Positions 45,551 through 53,435 of a stretch of 64,000 bases of DNA are shown in pieces. Position numbers and translations under genes: made by a program. Origin of the DNA: Sporosarcina sp. ACRSM (GTDB lineage: Bacteria > Bacillota > Bacilli > Bacillales_A > Planococcaceae); NCBI RefSeq assembly GCF_022346545.1, contig NZ_JAKRNU010000014.1:47384-111383 (forward strand). Direction: 5' to 3'. The notes beneath the pieces are model-generated. The model worked only from the letters and a program-made list of their open reading frames with translations, did no database searches and was not told the origin of the DNA. Position 1 is the stretch's first letter. Each line of letters opens with the position of its first letter.

Positions 45551-46197
45551 GGACAACAGAAGTGTTGTTATCTGAAAAGCCGTTTGTTCATGAACAGGCT
45601 GTGCTGAAAAATACACGGCTCGGGACATTTACTGAAGTAGGGATGTCCAATTTCGTCGAGAACTCGGTGCTGGACGATTATTCGTATACAGGACAGTTTT
45701 GTTTCATTCAAAATACAGAGATCGGAAAGTTCTCCAATATTGCAGCAATGGTAAGGATCGGTCCGACCGATCATCCGTATGAAAGGCCTTCCCTTCATCA
45801 TTTTACGTATCGCTCCCAAATGTATGGATTCAGCGAGCAGGATGATGTGCCGTTTTTTGAGCAGAGGGAAAGCCGGATCGCGACGATTGGCCATGATACA
45901 TGGATCGGTCACGGAGCAATTATCCAGCCGGGGGTGACAATCGGGGATGGTGCCATTGTCGGCAGCGGTGCCATCGTGACCAAAGATGTACCGCCGTATG
46001 CCATCGTCGTTGGTGTCCCTGCAAAAATCATCAAATACCGGTTTCCGGAAGAAACGATTGCGGCATTGCAACGCATTCAGTGGTGGAATTGGTCATACGA
46101 CACGATCAAAGATCGATTGGAAGACTTCCGCCTTGATATAGAACAATTCATAGAAAAACATGATGGAAGGGTGGAAACGGATGCCACATCTGCTTGA
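45547..46197 (+). CDS. Hexapeptide-repeat acyltransferase associated with C-P lyase
   Basis: 216 residues. A left-handed beta-helix transferase: irregular hexapeptide turns (IGKFSNIAAMVRIGPTDHP; IGHDTWIGHGAIIQPGVTIGDGAIVGSGAIVTKDVPPYAIVVGVPAKII) and a C-terminal helical extension ending near the phnL start. It corresponds to the phosphonate-locus transferase family found with phnM/phnL in many bacteria; the acyl acceptor is unknown, with protective acetylation of an aminophosphonate as one possibility. It overlaps phnM by four bases and phnL by 17 bases. Confidence 0.88.
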   Translation: MRTTEVLLSEKPFVHEQAVLKNTRLGTFTEVGMSNFVENSVLDDYSYTGQFCFIQNTEIGKFSNIAAMVRIGPTDHPYERPSLHHFTYRSQMYGFSEQDDVPFFEQRESRIATIGHDTWIGHGAIIQPGVTIGDGAIVGSGAIVTKDVPPYAIVVGVPAKIIKYRFPEETIAALQRIQWWNWSYDTIKDRLEDFRLDIEQFIEKHDGRVETDATSA

Positions 46198-46942
46198 AAT
46201 TCAAGGGTTGAGTAAGTCTTTTACCATTCATCATTTAGGGAAACATATGCAGGCCGTTCGGGATATTCAACTTTCCTTGAATGAAGGTGAATTCATCGGT
46301 ATTGTCGGAAAAAGCGGTAGCGGCAAGTCGACGATTTTAAAAAGTATTTATCGAACCTATTTCCCGGAAGAAGGGGCAATCAAGTATCACTCTGAAAAGT
46401 TTGGGACGGTTGATTTAGCGCAGCTTTCTGAAAGGGAAGTCCATTATTTGCGCAAGCATGAGATCGGGTACGTATCACAGTTTTTAAATGCTATGCCGCG
46501 AACGACTGCGCGTGAGCTTGTCGAACAGTCCGTCATTGAAATGGGGAAGTCGAAAGAAGAGGCGCAACAAGCGGCAATTGAGGCATTATCACATTTTGAG
46601 TTGGACTCCGAACTATGGGACAGTTACCCAACTACCTTTTCAGGCGGGCAGAAATTACGTTTGAATATCGCCTGTGCCATCGTTAAAAAACCGCGTTTGC
46701 TACTGTTGGATGAGCCGACAGCTAGTTTGGATGATGCGTCCAAATGGAAAGTGAGAGAAGTGATCGAGCGATTGAAAGCAGATGGCACGACGCTTATCGG
46801 GATTTTTCATGACTTGGAATTCATGGATGGGCTATGTGACAAAGTCTATGACTTGCTTCAGCAGAAGTCCCCCAATTCTATAAGTGGCGGGATGAATGAT
46901 AGAGATGCATTCAATTCAGTGGGGGTTCAAAGCCCCGGCTGA
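46181..46942 (+). CDS. phnL: C-P lyase ABC-type ATPase PhnL, 3' end rewritten by a repeat element
   Basis: 253 residues. Walker A GIVGKSGSGKSTILK, signature FSGGQKLRLNIACA, Walker B RLLLLDEPTASLD, H-loop GIFHDLEFMDGL. PhnL completes the lyase assembly with PhnK. ATG 46181 has GGAAGGGTGG just upstream, inside the end of the preceding gene; the frame opening at 46160 is not used. The family part ends about residue 228 (VYDLLQ). The last 25 codons (from about 46865) have unusual composition (PNSISGGMNDRDAF..) and are encoded by the repeat that starts there; the stop lies inside it. Confidence 0.93.
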   Translation: MPHLLEIQGLSKSFTIHHLGKHMQAVRDIQLSLNEGEFIGIVGKSGSGKSTILKSIYRTYFPEEGAIKYHSEKFGTVDLAQLSEREVHYLRKHEIGYVSQFLNAMPRTTARELVEQSVIEMGKSKEEAQQAAIEALSHFELDSELWDSYPTTFSGGQKLRLNIACAIVKKPRLLLLDEPTASLDDASKWKVREVIERLKADGTTLIGIFHDLEFMDGLCDKVYDLLQQKSPNSISGGMNDRDAFNSVGVQSPG

Positions 46943-47050
46943 ATCAAGTCAAAGCCTCCGGCGGATGTCACGGATTTTGAAAGGAGTTAATTGCGCAAGC
47001 GCAATTCAAAATCCGGACGCAATTACGCCGAGGCGTAATTGATTTGCAGG
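46868..47050 (+). repeat. Dispersed structured repeat, copy E5, fused to the phnL 3' end
   Basis: Begins CCCCCAATTCTATAAGTGGCGGGATGAATG, a hairpin at the end of phnL, then a hairpin TTCAGTGGGG...CCCCGGCTGAA, AAGCCTCCGGCGGATGTCAC, a long stem GATTTTGAA..TTGCGC/GCGCAATTCAAAATC, and a final hairpin AATTACGCC-GAG-GCGTAATT. The order and sequence match copy E2 (19.7 kb) apart from the extra module there, and copy E8 on the minus strand at 61.9 kb. The upstream CCCCCA..TGGCGGGATGAATG hairpin resembles right ends of IS200/IS605-type elements; this likeness is from memory. Confidence 0.8.
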
Positions 47051-47082
47051 AAAAAAAGATTGTCTAAAAGGAAGGGATTCGC

Positions 47083-47901
47083 ATGAAGGCAGACTTACAT
47101 GTCCACTCCCATTATTCGGATGGGTCCTCCTCTGTGGAGGAAGTGATGGAAATGGCGTCAAAAAGGGGCATCACCCATTTGAGCCTCGTCGATCATGATA
47201 CAGTCGCTGGTTTGGAGGCTGCTCAAATCGAAGGAGCGAAACACGGTATCACAATCGTTCCGGGCATTGAAATTTCAGCTTATGATTTTACTAGAAATCG
47301 TAAAGTGCATATTCTCGGCTATTGGTTTGATAAAGAAGCGGCACATATCCAAGAACTATGTCAGTCACTGTTAAAAAGGCGACATGAAAATTCCCTTTGG
47401 CAAATTGAACAACTGCAAAAAAATGACTATACGATTCAGCTGGAAGACGTTGCGAAAAAAGCGATGATGTCGGGCGTCATTTACAAACAGCATATTATGC
47501 ATAGTTTGCTCGATCATCATTTTACAACGCCGCTTTACCAGGAACTGTATCGGATGCTTTTCAAAGGAAATGGAATTTGTGCGCGGGATATCGAATATGT
47601 CGATGCCGTGGATGCGGTAAAAGCGATCAAGGCCGACAATGGGTTTGCCGTGTTGGCACATCCGGGACAGCTCGATTCTTACGATATCATCCCCGAGCTT
47701 GTGAGACACGGATTGGACGGCATTGAACGAGAGCATATGGATCATACAAGAGAAGATAGACGGAAAGTCGATCAGTATGCCGACGAATACGGACTATTCC
47801 GGACGGGCGGCAGCGATTTTCATGGAGATTATGGCACACAGATCCGAATAGGAGATCTGGTCAGTCCTACGGAATTACTGGAATCGGTCTTATCAAAATG
47901 A
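47083..47901 (+). CDS. PHP-family phosphodiesterase, probable PhnPP (ribose cyclic-phosphate degradation)
   Basis: 272 residues with PHP-domain metal ligands: DLHVHSHYSDGSS at the N-terminus, LVDHDT, VPGIEIS, AHPGQLD and GGSDFHGD near the end, with the helical insert of the YciV/TrpH group. In C-P lyase loci lacking phnP and phnN, a PHP enzyme of this type (PhnPP, described in Eggerthella lenta) hydrolyses 5-phosphoribosyl 1,2-cyclic phosphate to ribose 5-phosphate and phosphate. No phnP or phnN is present here and the gene sits within the phn run, so that role is the best inference. A general 3',5'-nucleotide phosphatase is the alternative. ATG 47083 follows AAAAGGAAGGG. Confidence 0.82.
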   Translation: MKADLHVHSHYSDGSSSVEEVMEMASKRGITHLSLVDHDTVAGLEAAQIEGAKHGITIVPGIEISAYDFTRNRKVHILGYWFDKEAAHIQELCQSLLKRRHENSLWQIEQLQKNDYTIQLEDVAKKAMMSGVIYKQHIMHSLLDHHFTTPLYQELYRMLFKGNGICARDIEYVDAVDAVKAIKADNGFAVLAHPGQLDSYDIIPELVRHGLDGIEREHMDHTREDRRKVDQYADEYGLFRTGGSDFHGDYGTQIRIGDLVSPTELLESVLSK

Positions 47902-48087
47902 TTTTAAAGAATGCATGAAGATATTGTAAATTCAAGGATTTTATTACTTTTATATGTTCAAATAGGAAGTGTAGAAGAATTAAATGAAAGGATGGATGTG
48001 CTATAGGAGAAGAGAGCTACATCTGTCGAATAGCCATTTGAGCGTCTGTGCGAAATACTACACTACTCAGTTGAAAAGGAGAAAATC

Positions 48088-49113
48088 ATGAAAAAAACGC
48101 TATTGTCAGTGTTATCCCTTCTTTTTCTTGTATCCGTTTTGGCAGCTTGTACGTCCAGCAGTGCAAACTCGGATGATCAATTAACAATGGTTTGGTATCC
48201 AAATGAGTCCGGCAATGATTTGAAAGCGGCTCGTGATGAAATCGGTAAAGTCATTGAAGAGGTGACGGGTAAAAAGGTAGAGCATAAATTGACAACAGAT
48301 TATGCGGTTGCCATTGAAACGATTGCGAATGGCAATGCGCAACTTGCATTCATGGGTGCACAAGGTTATATAGAAGCAAAAAACAAAAATAATAGCATCG
48401 AACCGCTTATTGTCCCAAGTGGGAAATCAGGTACGATCGACGATGCGGTGTACTATAGCTGGTTAGCGGTGAAAAAAGCGGATGCCGATCAATATAAAGT
48501 GAATGGCGAATACGCCATTGATAATATCGTAGATTCTAAATTCTCATTTGTATCAAGCAGTTCCACTTCAGGTTTTAAAGTGCCATCCAATGATGTCATT
48601 GCGTATTTTTCTCAACAGGATCAGTGGAAGGATTTGACGCCAGAAGATTTGATGGAAGGCGGATCATTTTTTAACGAAGTGTTATATGGCGATTCTCACC
48701 AAGGTTCTGCCGTTAACTTGTTAAGCGGTCGCGCAGACGTGGCGGCATTTTGTGATACATGTGTCGGCAACTACATCGAAATCGCTGAAGGAGAGCCGAA
48801 CAAAACAGGTTCTGTCTACAAAGTGAAAGCAGATGCGGCTGAACCGTTCAATACTGTTCCAGGTGAAGAATTTACATTGATCAACGTAACGCCTGTATTA
48901 AATGCACCATTTGCTGCCAATAAAGACAGCTTAAGTGAGGAAGATTTCAAGAGAATTCAAGAGTTGATGACGTCTGACGACATTGCCAACAATGAAAAAA
49001 TCTTTGTACCGGCAGATGCTGAAACAACTGGTCTTTTCACAAAATCGGCGGATGAAAGATTTGTTGTTGTAGATGATGCATGGTTCGATCCAATTCGTGA
49101 ACTATCGAAATAA
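48088..49113 (+). CDS. phnD: Phosphonate ABC transporter substrate-binding lipoprotein PhnD
   Basis: 341 residues. A lipoprotein signal peptide ends in the lipobox LAAC (Cys21), followed by a Ser-rich linker and the phosphonate-binding fold: MVWYPNESGNDLKAARDEIGK, ALFMG-like AQLAFMGAQGYIEAK, FVSSSSTSGFKVPSNDVI, VLYGDSHQGSAVNLLSGRADVAAFCD. ATG 48088 follows AAAAGGAG. First gene of the phnDCEE importer; a structured repeat lies between it and phnC. Confidence 0.95.
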   Translation: MKKTLLSVLSLLFLVSVLAACTSSSANSDDQLTMVWYPNESGNDLKAARDEIGKVIEEVTGKKVEHKLTTDYAVAIETIANGNAQLAFMGAQGYIEAKNKNNSIEPLIVPSGKSGTIDDAVYYSWLAVKKADADQYKVNGEYAIDNIVDSKFSFVSSSSTSGFKVPSNDVIAYFSQQDQWKDLTPEDLMEGGSFFNEVLYGDSHQGSAVNLLSGRADVAAFCDTCVGNYIEIAEGEPNKTGSVYKVKADAAEPFNTVPGEEFTLINVTPVLNAPFAANKDSLSEEDFKRIQELMTSDDIANNEKIFVPADAETTGLFTKSADERFVVVDDAWFDPIRELSK

Positions 49114-49127
49114 GTAGTGGGATGGAT

Positions 49128-49228
49128 GAAAAAGCATGTACGAGAATGGGGTCCATTCATCTTCGTTCAGCGGGTATTCAAACACCCGCAGAACGGAAGA
49201 TGAGGCCTCCGGAGCACATGCTTTTTTC
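49128..49228 (+). repeat. Structured intercistronic element, copy E6, between phnD and phnC
   Basis: GAAAAAGCATGT (49128-49139) pairs with ACATGCTTTTTTC (49216-49228), enclosing CATCTTC-GTTC...GAAC-GGAAGATG and the inner stem AGCGGGT/ACCCGC, then GAGGCCTCCGG. The phrase GTTCAGCGGGT.TTCAAACACC and CCTCCGG match E8 (61.9 kb). The outer T-run could act as a partial terminator, setting PhnD above PhnCE. Confidence 0.75.
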
Positions 49229-49271
49229 TTTGCAGCAAGTCTTCCAAAATCGATACAAGGAGTTTTTATAA

Positions 49272-50036
49272 ATGGCTTTGTTACAAGTTCAAAACCTATC
49301 CAAGCGATATGACAAAGAAAAGCGCGTCTTATCGGATATTAATCTGGAAGTGCGAAAAGGGGAGTTTGTCTCCATTATCGGTCCATCAGGTGCCGGCAAG
49401 TCGACCTTTCTTCGATGCATCAATCGAATGATTGATACGTCGGAAGGGGAAATCCATTTTGACGATGTCGATGTCATGGCTTTATCCAAGAGAGAGTTGC
49501 GCAAACATCGAACGAAAATCGGGATGATTTTCCAACATTATAATTTAGTTTCTCGCTTAACGGTTATTGAAAATGTATTGCATGGCCGGTTCGGCTATAA
49601 GTCAACTTGGCAAGGCATTTTAGGGCGTTTTACAGAAGAAGAAAAATTACAGGCCTTTAATCTATTGAAAAAGCTTGGAATGGAAGAACATGCATATAAA
49701 AGATGTGACCAATTGAGTGGAGGACAGAAACAGCGTGTCGGCATTGCAAGAGCGCTGATTCAGTCACCGAAATTGCTACTTTGTGATGAACCGATTGCTT
49801 CCTTAGATCCGAATGCCTCCAAAGTCATTATGGATCATTTACAGACGATTTCTAAAGAACTGGATATCACTTGTATCGTCAATCTGCATCAGGTGGATGT
49901 GGCGAAGAAGTATTCGGATCGGATCATCGGCTTGAATAGTGGGCGGGTCGTCTATGATGGCACGTCCACCGAATTGACTTCGTCTGCCATTCATACGATC
50001 TACGGATCTGAAGCCGGCGAGCTCATCATGGAGTAG
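49272..50036 (+). CDS. phnC: Phosphonate ABC transporter ATP-binding protein PhnC
   Basis: 254 residues. Walker A IGPSGAGKSTFLRC, signature LSGGQKQRVGIAR, Walker B LLLCDEPIASLDP, H-loop IVNLHQVDVA, the last with the His replaced in the usual PhnC manner (NLHQ). Starts ATG 49272 with ATACAAGGAG upstream. Ten bases before the permease gene phnE1; energises phosphonate import with PhnD and the two PhnE subunits. Confidence 0.96.
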   Translation: MALLQVQNLSKRYDKEKRVLSDINLEVRKGEFVSIIGPSGAGKSTFLRCINRMIDTSEGEIHFDDVDVMALSKRELRKHRTKIGMIFQHYNLVSRLTVIENVLHGRFGYKSTWQGILGRFTEEEKLQAFNLLKKLGMEEHAYKRCDQLSGGQKQRVGIARALIQSPKLLLCDEPIASLDPNASKVIMDHLQTISKELDITCIVNLHQVDVAKKYSDRIIGLNSGRVVYDGTSTELTSSAIHTIYGSEAGELIME

Positions 50037-50047
50037 GAGGGACGGTT

Positions 50048-50833
50048 GTGGATATAGCAGTTTTTCAAAAAAAGAAACAACGCATGACACTGTTCATGGT
50101 CATTTTGATCGGACTTACGCTCTTATCGGCAAGGATGACGGACTTCGACTTCCTTCACAGTGTCCAAACCTTGCCGAAAGCTTTAAGTTGGATGGCATCG
50201 AATCTAGTGGTCACGGAACAGGCCTTGACGAAAATGCCCTCCATTTTGGATAAATTGATCGAAACCATCTTTCTATCGATTACCGCGACAACAACAGCCA
50301 GTGTATTGGCACTACTATTGGCGCTAATGGGGTCACACACAACGAAGATCAATTCTTTTTTCGGGTCATTGAGTAGAATCATTGCTTCTGTTTATCGGAA
50401 TATCCCCATTGTCGCCTGGGCGCTTATTTTACTTTTATCATTTGGTCAAAGTGCTTTGACGGGGTATTTCGCGTTATTTCTCGCAACGTTCGGTTTTTTG
50501 ACGCGGGCCTTTATCGAAACGATTGACGAAACGAGTAGCAGTTCGGTGGAAGCATTGCGTGCAACCGGGGCGACCTATTTTCAAGTCGTAGCGAAAGCAG
50601 TCATTCCGGAATGTTCTCCACAAATCATCAGTTGGGTGCTCTTTATGATTGAGACGAATATTCGAAGTTCAACGCTTGTCGGTATTTTAACAGGAACGGG
50701 CATCGGGTTTGCCTTCGATCTGTACTACAAAAGTATGAACTATCATGTTGTCTGCCTCATTACGATCAGTATCGTAGTCGTCGTCATCGGAATTGAGCTT
50801 CTATCCAATTATGTAAGAAGGGTGATATTGTAA
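50048..50833 (+). CDS. phnE: Phosphonate ABC transporter permease PhnE (first)
   Basis: 261 residues, six predicted membrane helices. The coupling-helix EAA-type motif reads SSSVEALRATGATYFQVVAKAVIPE, and LIGIL-like GILTGTGIGFAFDLYYKSM near the end is typical of PhnE. GTG 50048 follows GGAGGGACGG. Overlaps phnE2 by one base (TAATG), so the two permeases are made together and probably form a heterodimer. Confidence 0.94.
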   Translation: MDIAVFQKKKQRMTLFMVILIGLTLLSARMTDFDFLHSVQTLPKALSWMASNLVVTEQALTKMPSILDKLIETIFLSITATTTASVLALLLALMGSHTTKINSFFGSLSRIIASVYRNIPIVAWALILLLSFGQSALTGYFALFLATFGFLTRAFIETIDETSSSSVEALRATGATYFQVVAKAVIPECSPQIISWVLFMIETNIRSSTLVGILTGTGIGFAFDLYYKSMNYHVVCLITISIVVVVIGIELLSNYVRRVIL

Positions 50834-51696
50834 TGACTTTAGCTAAAAGCGATTTGCTCTTTGACTTGAAAAGAAATCACGCAGGGAAAATTAAAATCAA
50901 AGCGTGGAATAAGTCGCAAGTGGTTATGGCGGGAACGTTTGTCATGCTTCTATTGTTGACTGTCTATGGGTTTCTCACATTCGACTATAAAGGAATCTCG
51001 ATGATCGAAGCGACAGCAGCGACGCTTCATAATGTAAAGTTGATGTTTTTACAGCCTGTACTCAGCCATTTTTCGTTAGCGGAGGCTATGTATCAACTTA
51101 GTTTAACGATGGGGCTTGCCTTTTTATCGACCATCTTAGGAGCACTTCTTTCTGTGGTCATCGCTCTGTTTGCCGCTAAAAATCTAGCGCCTAAGGCAGT
51201 TTCCAACGCGATTATTGTAATGGTGGCATTTATTCGTGCTGTGCCTACAGTGCTATGGGTCTTAATTTTTGCGATTGCTGCCGGACTGGGGAGCGAAGCC
51301 GCTATTATCGGGATGGTTTTCCACACGATCGCGTTTTTAGTCAAAGCGTATGCAGAGTCGTTTGAGGAATTGGATGAAGGGAATTTAGAGGCGTTGCGTG
51401 CAAGTGGGGCAAGTTGGTGGCATATTGTAATACATGCTGTTCTCCCTTCCACAGTTACTTCGTTATTGTCTTGGACGTTTTTACGCTTTGAAACGAACTT
51501 CACCGTAGCGGTGGCGATGGGGGCTGCTGCCGGAGCGGGCGGAATTGGTTTTGAATTATTCATGGCATCAGGGTTCTACTTTGATCTGCGGGAAGTCGGG
51601 TTTATCACGTATGCAATTTTGCTTGTCGCTATTGGGCTCGAGCTGCTTTCTACTCAATTGAAAACTCGTTATTTGAAAAGTTCAGCTGCAAATTAA
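50833..51696 (+). CDS. phnE: Phosphonate ABC transporter permease PhnE (second)
   Basis: 287 residues, six membrane helices after a basic N-terminus. The coupling motif reads ELDEGNLEALRASGASWWHIVIHAVLPS, followed by AMGAAAGAGGIGFELFMASGFYFDLREVG. ATG 50833 shares its first base with the phnE1 stop codon. Two divergent PhnE genes are common in Bacillales phosphonate loci. It is followed after 30 bp by a HAD phosphatase gene. Confidence 0.94.
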   Translation: MTLAKSDLLFDLKRNHAGKIKIKAWNKSQVVMAGTFVMLLLLTVYGFLTFDYKGISMIEATAATLHNVKLMFLQPVLSHFSLAEAMYQLSLTMGLAFLSTILGALLSVVIALFAAKNLAPKAVSNAIIVMVAFIRAVPTVLWVLIFAIAAGLGSEAAIIGMVFHTIAFLVKAYAESFEELDEGNLEALRASGASWWHIVIHAVLPSTVTSLLSWTFLRFETNFTVAVAMGAAAGAGGIGFELFMASGFYFDLREVGFITYAILLVAIGLELLSTQLKTRYLKSSAAN

Positions 51697-51726
51697 GGGA
51701 GTTATTTCGATGAGGAGGAATGTTTG

Positions 51727-52530
51727 ATGGAGAAAAAAGCTGTCTTTTTTGATTTGGATGGGACGTTATTGAACGAAAACAAAGTCGTCTTGGAGTCATC
51801 AAAACAAGCGATTCAAGCGCTGCAGGAACAAGGGATTGTGGTTGCCATTTCGACCGGTCGTTCGCCACGCATGTTCGATTGGCTCCTGGATGAGTTGAAT
51901 ATTTCTTCGTATGTGTCGATGAATGGGCAGCATGTCGTTTTTGAAGGGAAAGAGATTTACTCGAATCCGATGGATCCTGATATGTTGCATGATCTATCGA
52001 CAATCGCTTATGACAATGGACATGGATTGGCGTATTCCAATTGTCAGCAGATCAGGGTGAACACAGACAAACATCCGCTCATCTATCCGAGTTATGTGCA
52101 CATGAAAATCGATTATCCTTTGGTTGAAAAGGAATTTTACAAGTATTCGCCTGTTCACCAAACTCAGATCTATTGTGAACGCAAGCATGCGCAGTTTTAC
52201 GTGCAGCGGTACTCGGATTATACATTCCTCGATTGGGGGGAGCATGCATCCGATATGTTACCGGCAGGGATATCCCAAGCGGTTGGCGTTCAAAAGATTA
52301 TGGAGAAGCTAGGCGTCAAGCGGGAAAATAGTTTTGCCTTCGGCGATGGAACGAACGATTTTGAAATGCTTGACTTTGTCGGCACTGGTATCGCGATGGG
52401 GAATGCAGTCCCTGCGTTAAAAGAGCAGGCTGATTTTGTGACAACAAGCTGTTCGGATGCAGGTATTGTCAATGGATTGATCGGTGTCGGCTTATTGGAA
52501 TCAACCATTTTTGAAGATGTCTTTAGCTGA
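51727..52530 (+). CDS. HAD-superfamily (Cof/IIB) phosphatase, YkrA-like
   Basis: 267 residues. HAD motif I FFDLDGTLLNEN with nucleophile and acid/base Asp, motif II ISTGRSP, motif III Lys in the ..GVQKIMEKLG region and motif IV FGDGTNDFEMLDFVGTGIAMGNA. The large IIB cap lies between. Its closeness to phnE2 (30 bp, same strand) suggests co-transcription; it might dephosphorylate a sugar phosphate or other intermediate, but the substrate is unknown. ATG 51727 has GAGGAGG upstream. Confidence 0.88.
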   Translation: MEKKAVFFDLDGTLLNENKVVLESSKQAIQALQEQGIVVAISTGRSPRMFDWLLDELNISSYVSMNGQHVVFEGKEIYSNPMDPDMLHDLSTIAYDNGHGLAYSNCQQIRVNTDKHPLIYPSYVHMKIDYPLVEKEFYKYSPVHQTQIYCERKHAQFYVQRYSDYTFLDWGEHASDMLPAGISQAVGVQKIMEKLGVKRENSFAFGDGTNDFEMLDFVGTGIAMGNAVPALKEQADFVTTSCSDAGIVNGLIGVGLLESTIFEDVFS

Positions 52531-52542
52531 ATTGAGTGGAAG

Positions 52543-52587
52543 GGCTATCCTGCGAGTTGACAATCAGCTTGTAGAATAGCTTTTTTA
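52543..52587 (+). terminator. Terminator of the phn/HAD unit
   Basis: GGCTAT pairs with ATAGCT at the base and AGTTGA with TCAGCT inside, followed by TTTTTTATTG. An AT-rich 150-bp stretch with no gene follows. Confidence 0.6.
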
Positions 52588-52744
52588 TTGTCAAAATGAA
52601 TTCGTATTTTTAAGATGAATAGTCGGATAAAACTGTTAAAAGCTATGTATTTTTAATCATTCGCTAAAATGTAACAATATAAGCACTAAAAAGCAGAAAA
52701 TTGGGTATTAAAAACAATATAATAGGAGAAAAGGAGGTTTTTAG

Positions 52745-53290
52745 ATGAAAGAGCAACATACGATCGTCATTCCGGAAAATCCGGTCTCCCGCTTTCTATT
52801 CAGCGATACCCGTTCTGCATTCATTTGGTTGGTTATTCGTCTTTACGTAGGGTATGCATGGCTGAAGGCTGGCTGGGGGAAAGTGCAAAGTGACGCTTGG
52901 ACTGGCGAAAATGCTGGAGCCGCCATCCAAGGATTTGTGCAAGGTTCACTGGCAAAATCCCAAGAGGGTGCAGATGTGGCAGGGTGGTATGCAACGTTTT
53001 TAGAGAGCAGTGTGCTCCCGAATGCAAAATTATTTGCGTTTGTCGTAGCATACGGGGAATTACTAGTAGGGCTAGGATTGGTGTTTGGATTGTTAACCGG
53101 CATCGCGGCATTCTTCGGAGCGTTGATGAACGTCAGCTTTCTATTTGCCGGCACACTAAGCACGAACCCGTTACTTTTCATATTGGCCACTTGGCTCGTT
53201 CTCGCTTGGAAAGTGGGGGGCTGGTATGGCTTGGATCGCTGGGCACTTCCGAAGTTAGGAACACCGTGGAAGACGAACGACAAGAGTTAA
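52745..53290 (+). CDS. DoxX family membrane protein
   Basis: 181 residues. Four membrane helices: RSAFIWLVIRLYVGYAWLKAGWGKV first, then FAFVVAYGELLVGLGLVFGLLTGIAAFFGALMN and LLFILATWLVLAWKVGGWYGLDRW. The GYAWLKAGWGK and VxYGELLVGLGL patterns are typical of DoxX/DoxD-like proteins, whose original member is a thiosulfate:quinone oxidoreductase subunit. Many members are uncharacterised and seem to act in thiol or oxidative stress. A strong AGGAGG site precedes ATG 52745. It is a stand-alone gene with a terminator. Confidence 0.85.
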   Translation: MKEQHTIVIPENPVSRFLFSDTRSAFIWLVIRLYVGYAWLKAGWGKVQSDAWTGENAGAAIQGFVQGSLAKSQEGADVAGWYATFLESSVLPNAKLFAFVVAYGELLVGLGLVFGLLTGIAAFFGALMNVSFLFAGTLSTNPLLFILATWLVLAWKVGGWYGLDRWALPKLGTPWKTNDKS

Positions 53291-53301
53291 CGGATAAAAG
53301 A

Positions 53302-53338
53302 GAGTCGATTTCATTTTGAAGAAATCGATTCTTTTTTA
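53302..53338 (+). terminator. Terminator after the DoxX gene
   Basis: GTCGATTTC/GAAATCGAT stem with an 8-nt loop, followed by TTCTTTTTT. Confidence 0.88.
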
Positions 53339-53435
53339 TTGTTTAGAAAAATGAAGTAATCTGTTATTAAGGCTCGAAATAAGGGTAATTGGTGTATAAT
53401 GGTCATAACTTAGTTTTTGGAAGAAGGAGATTATC

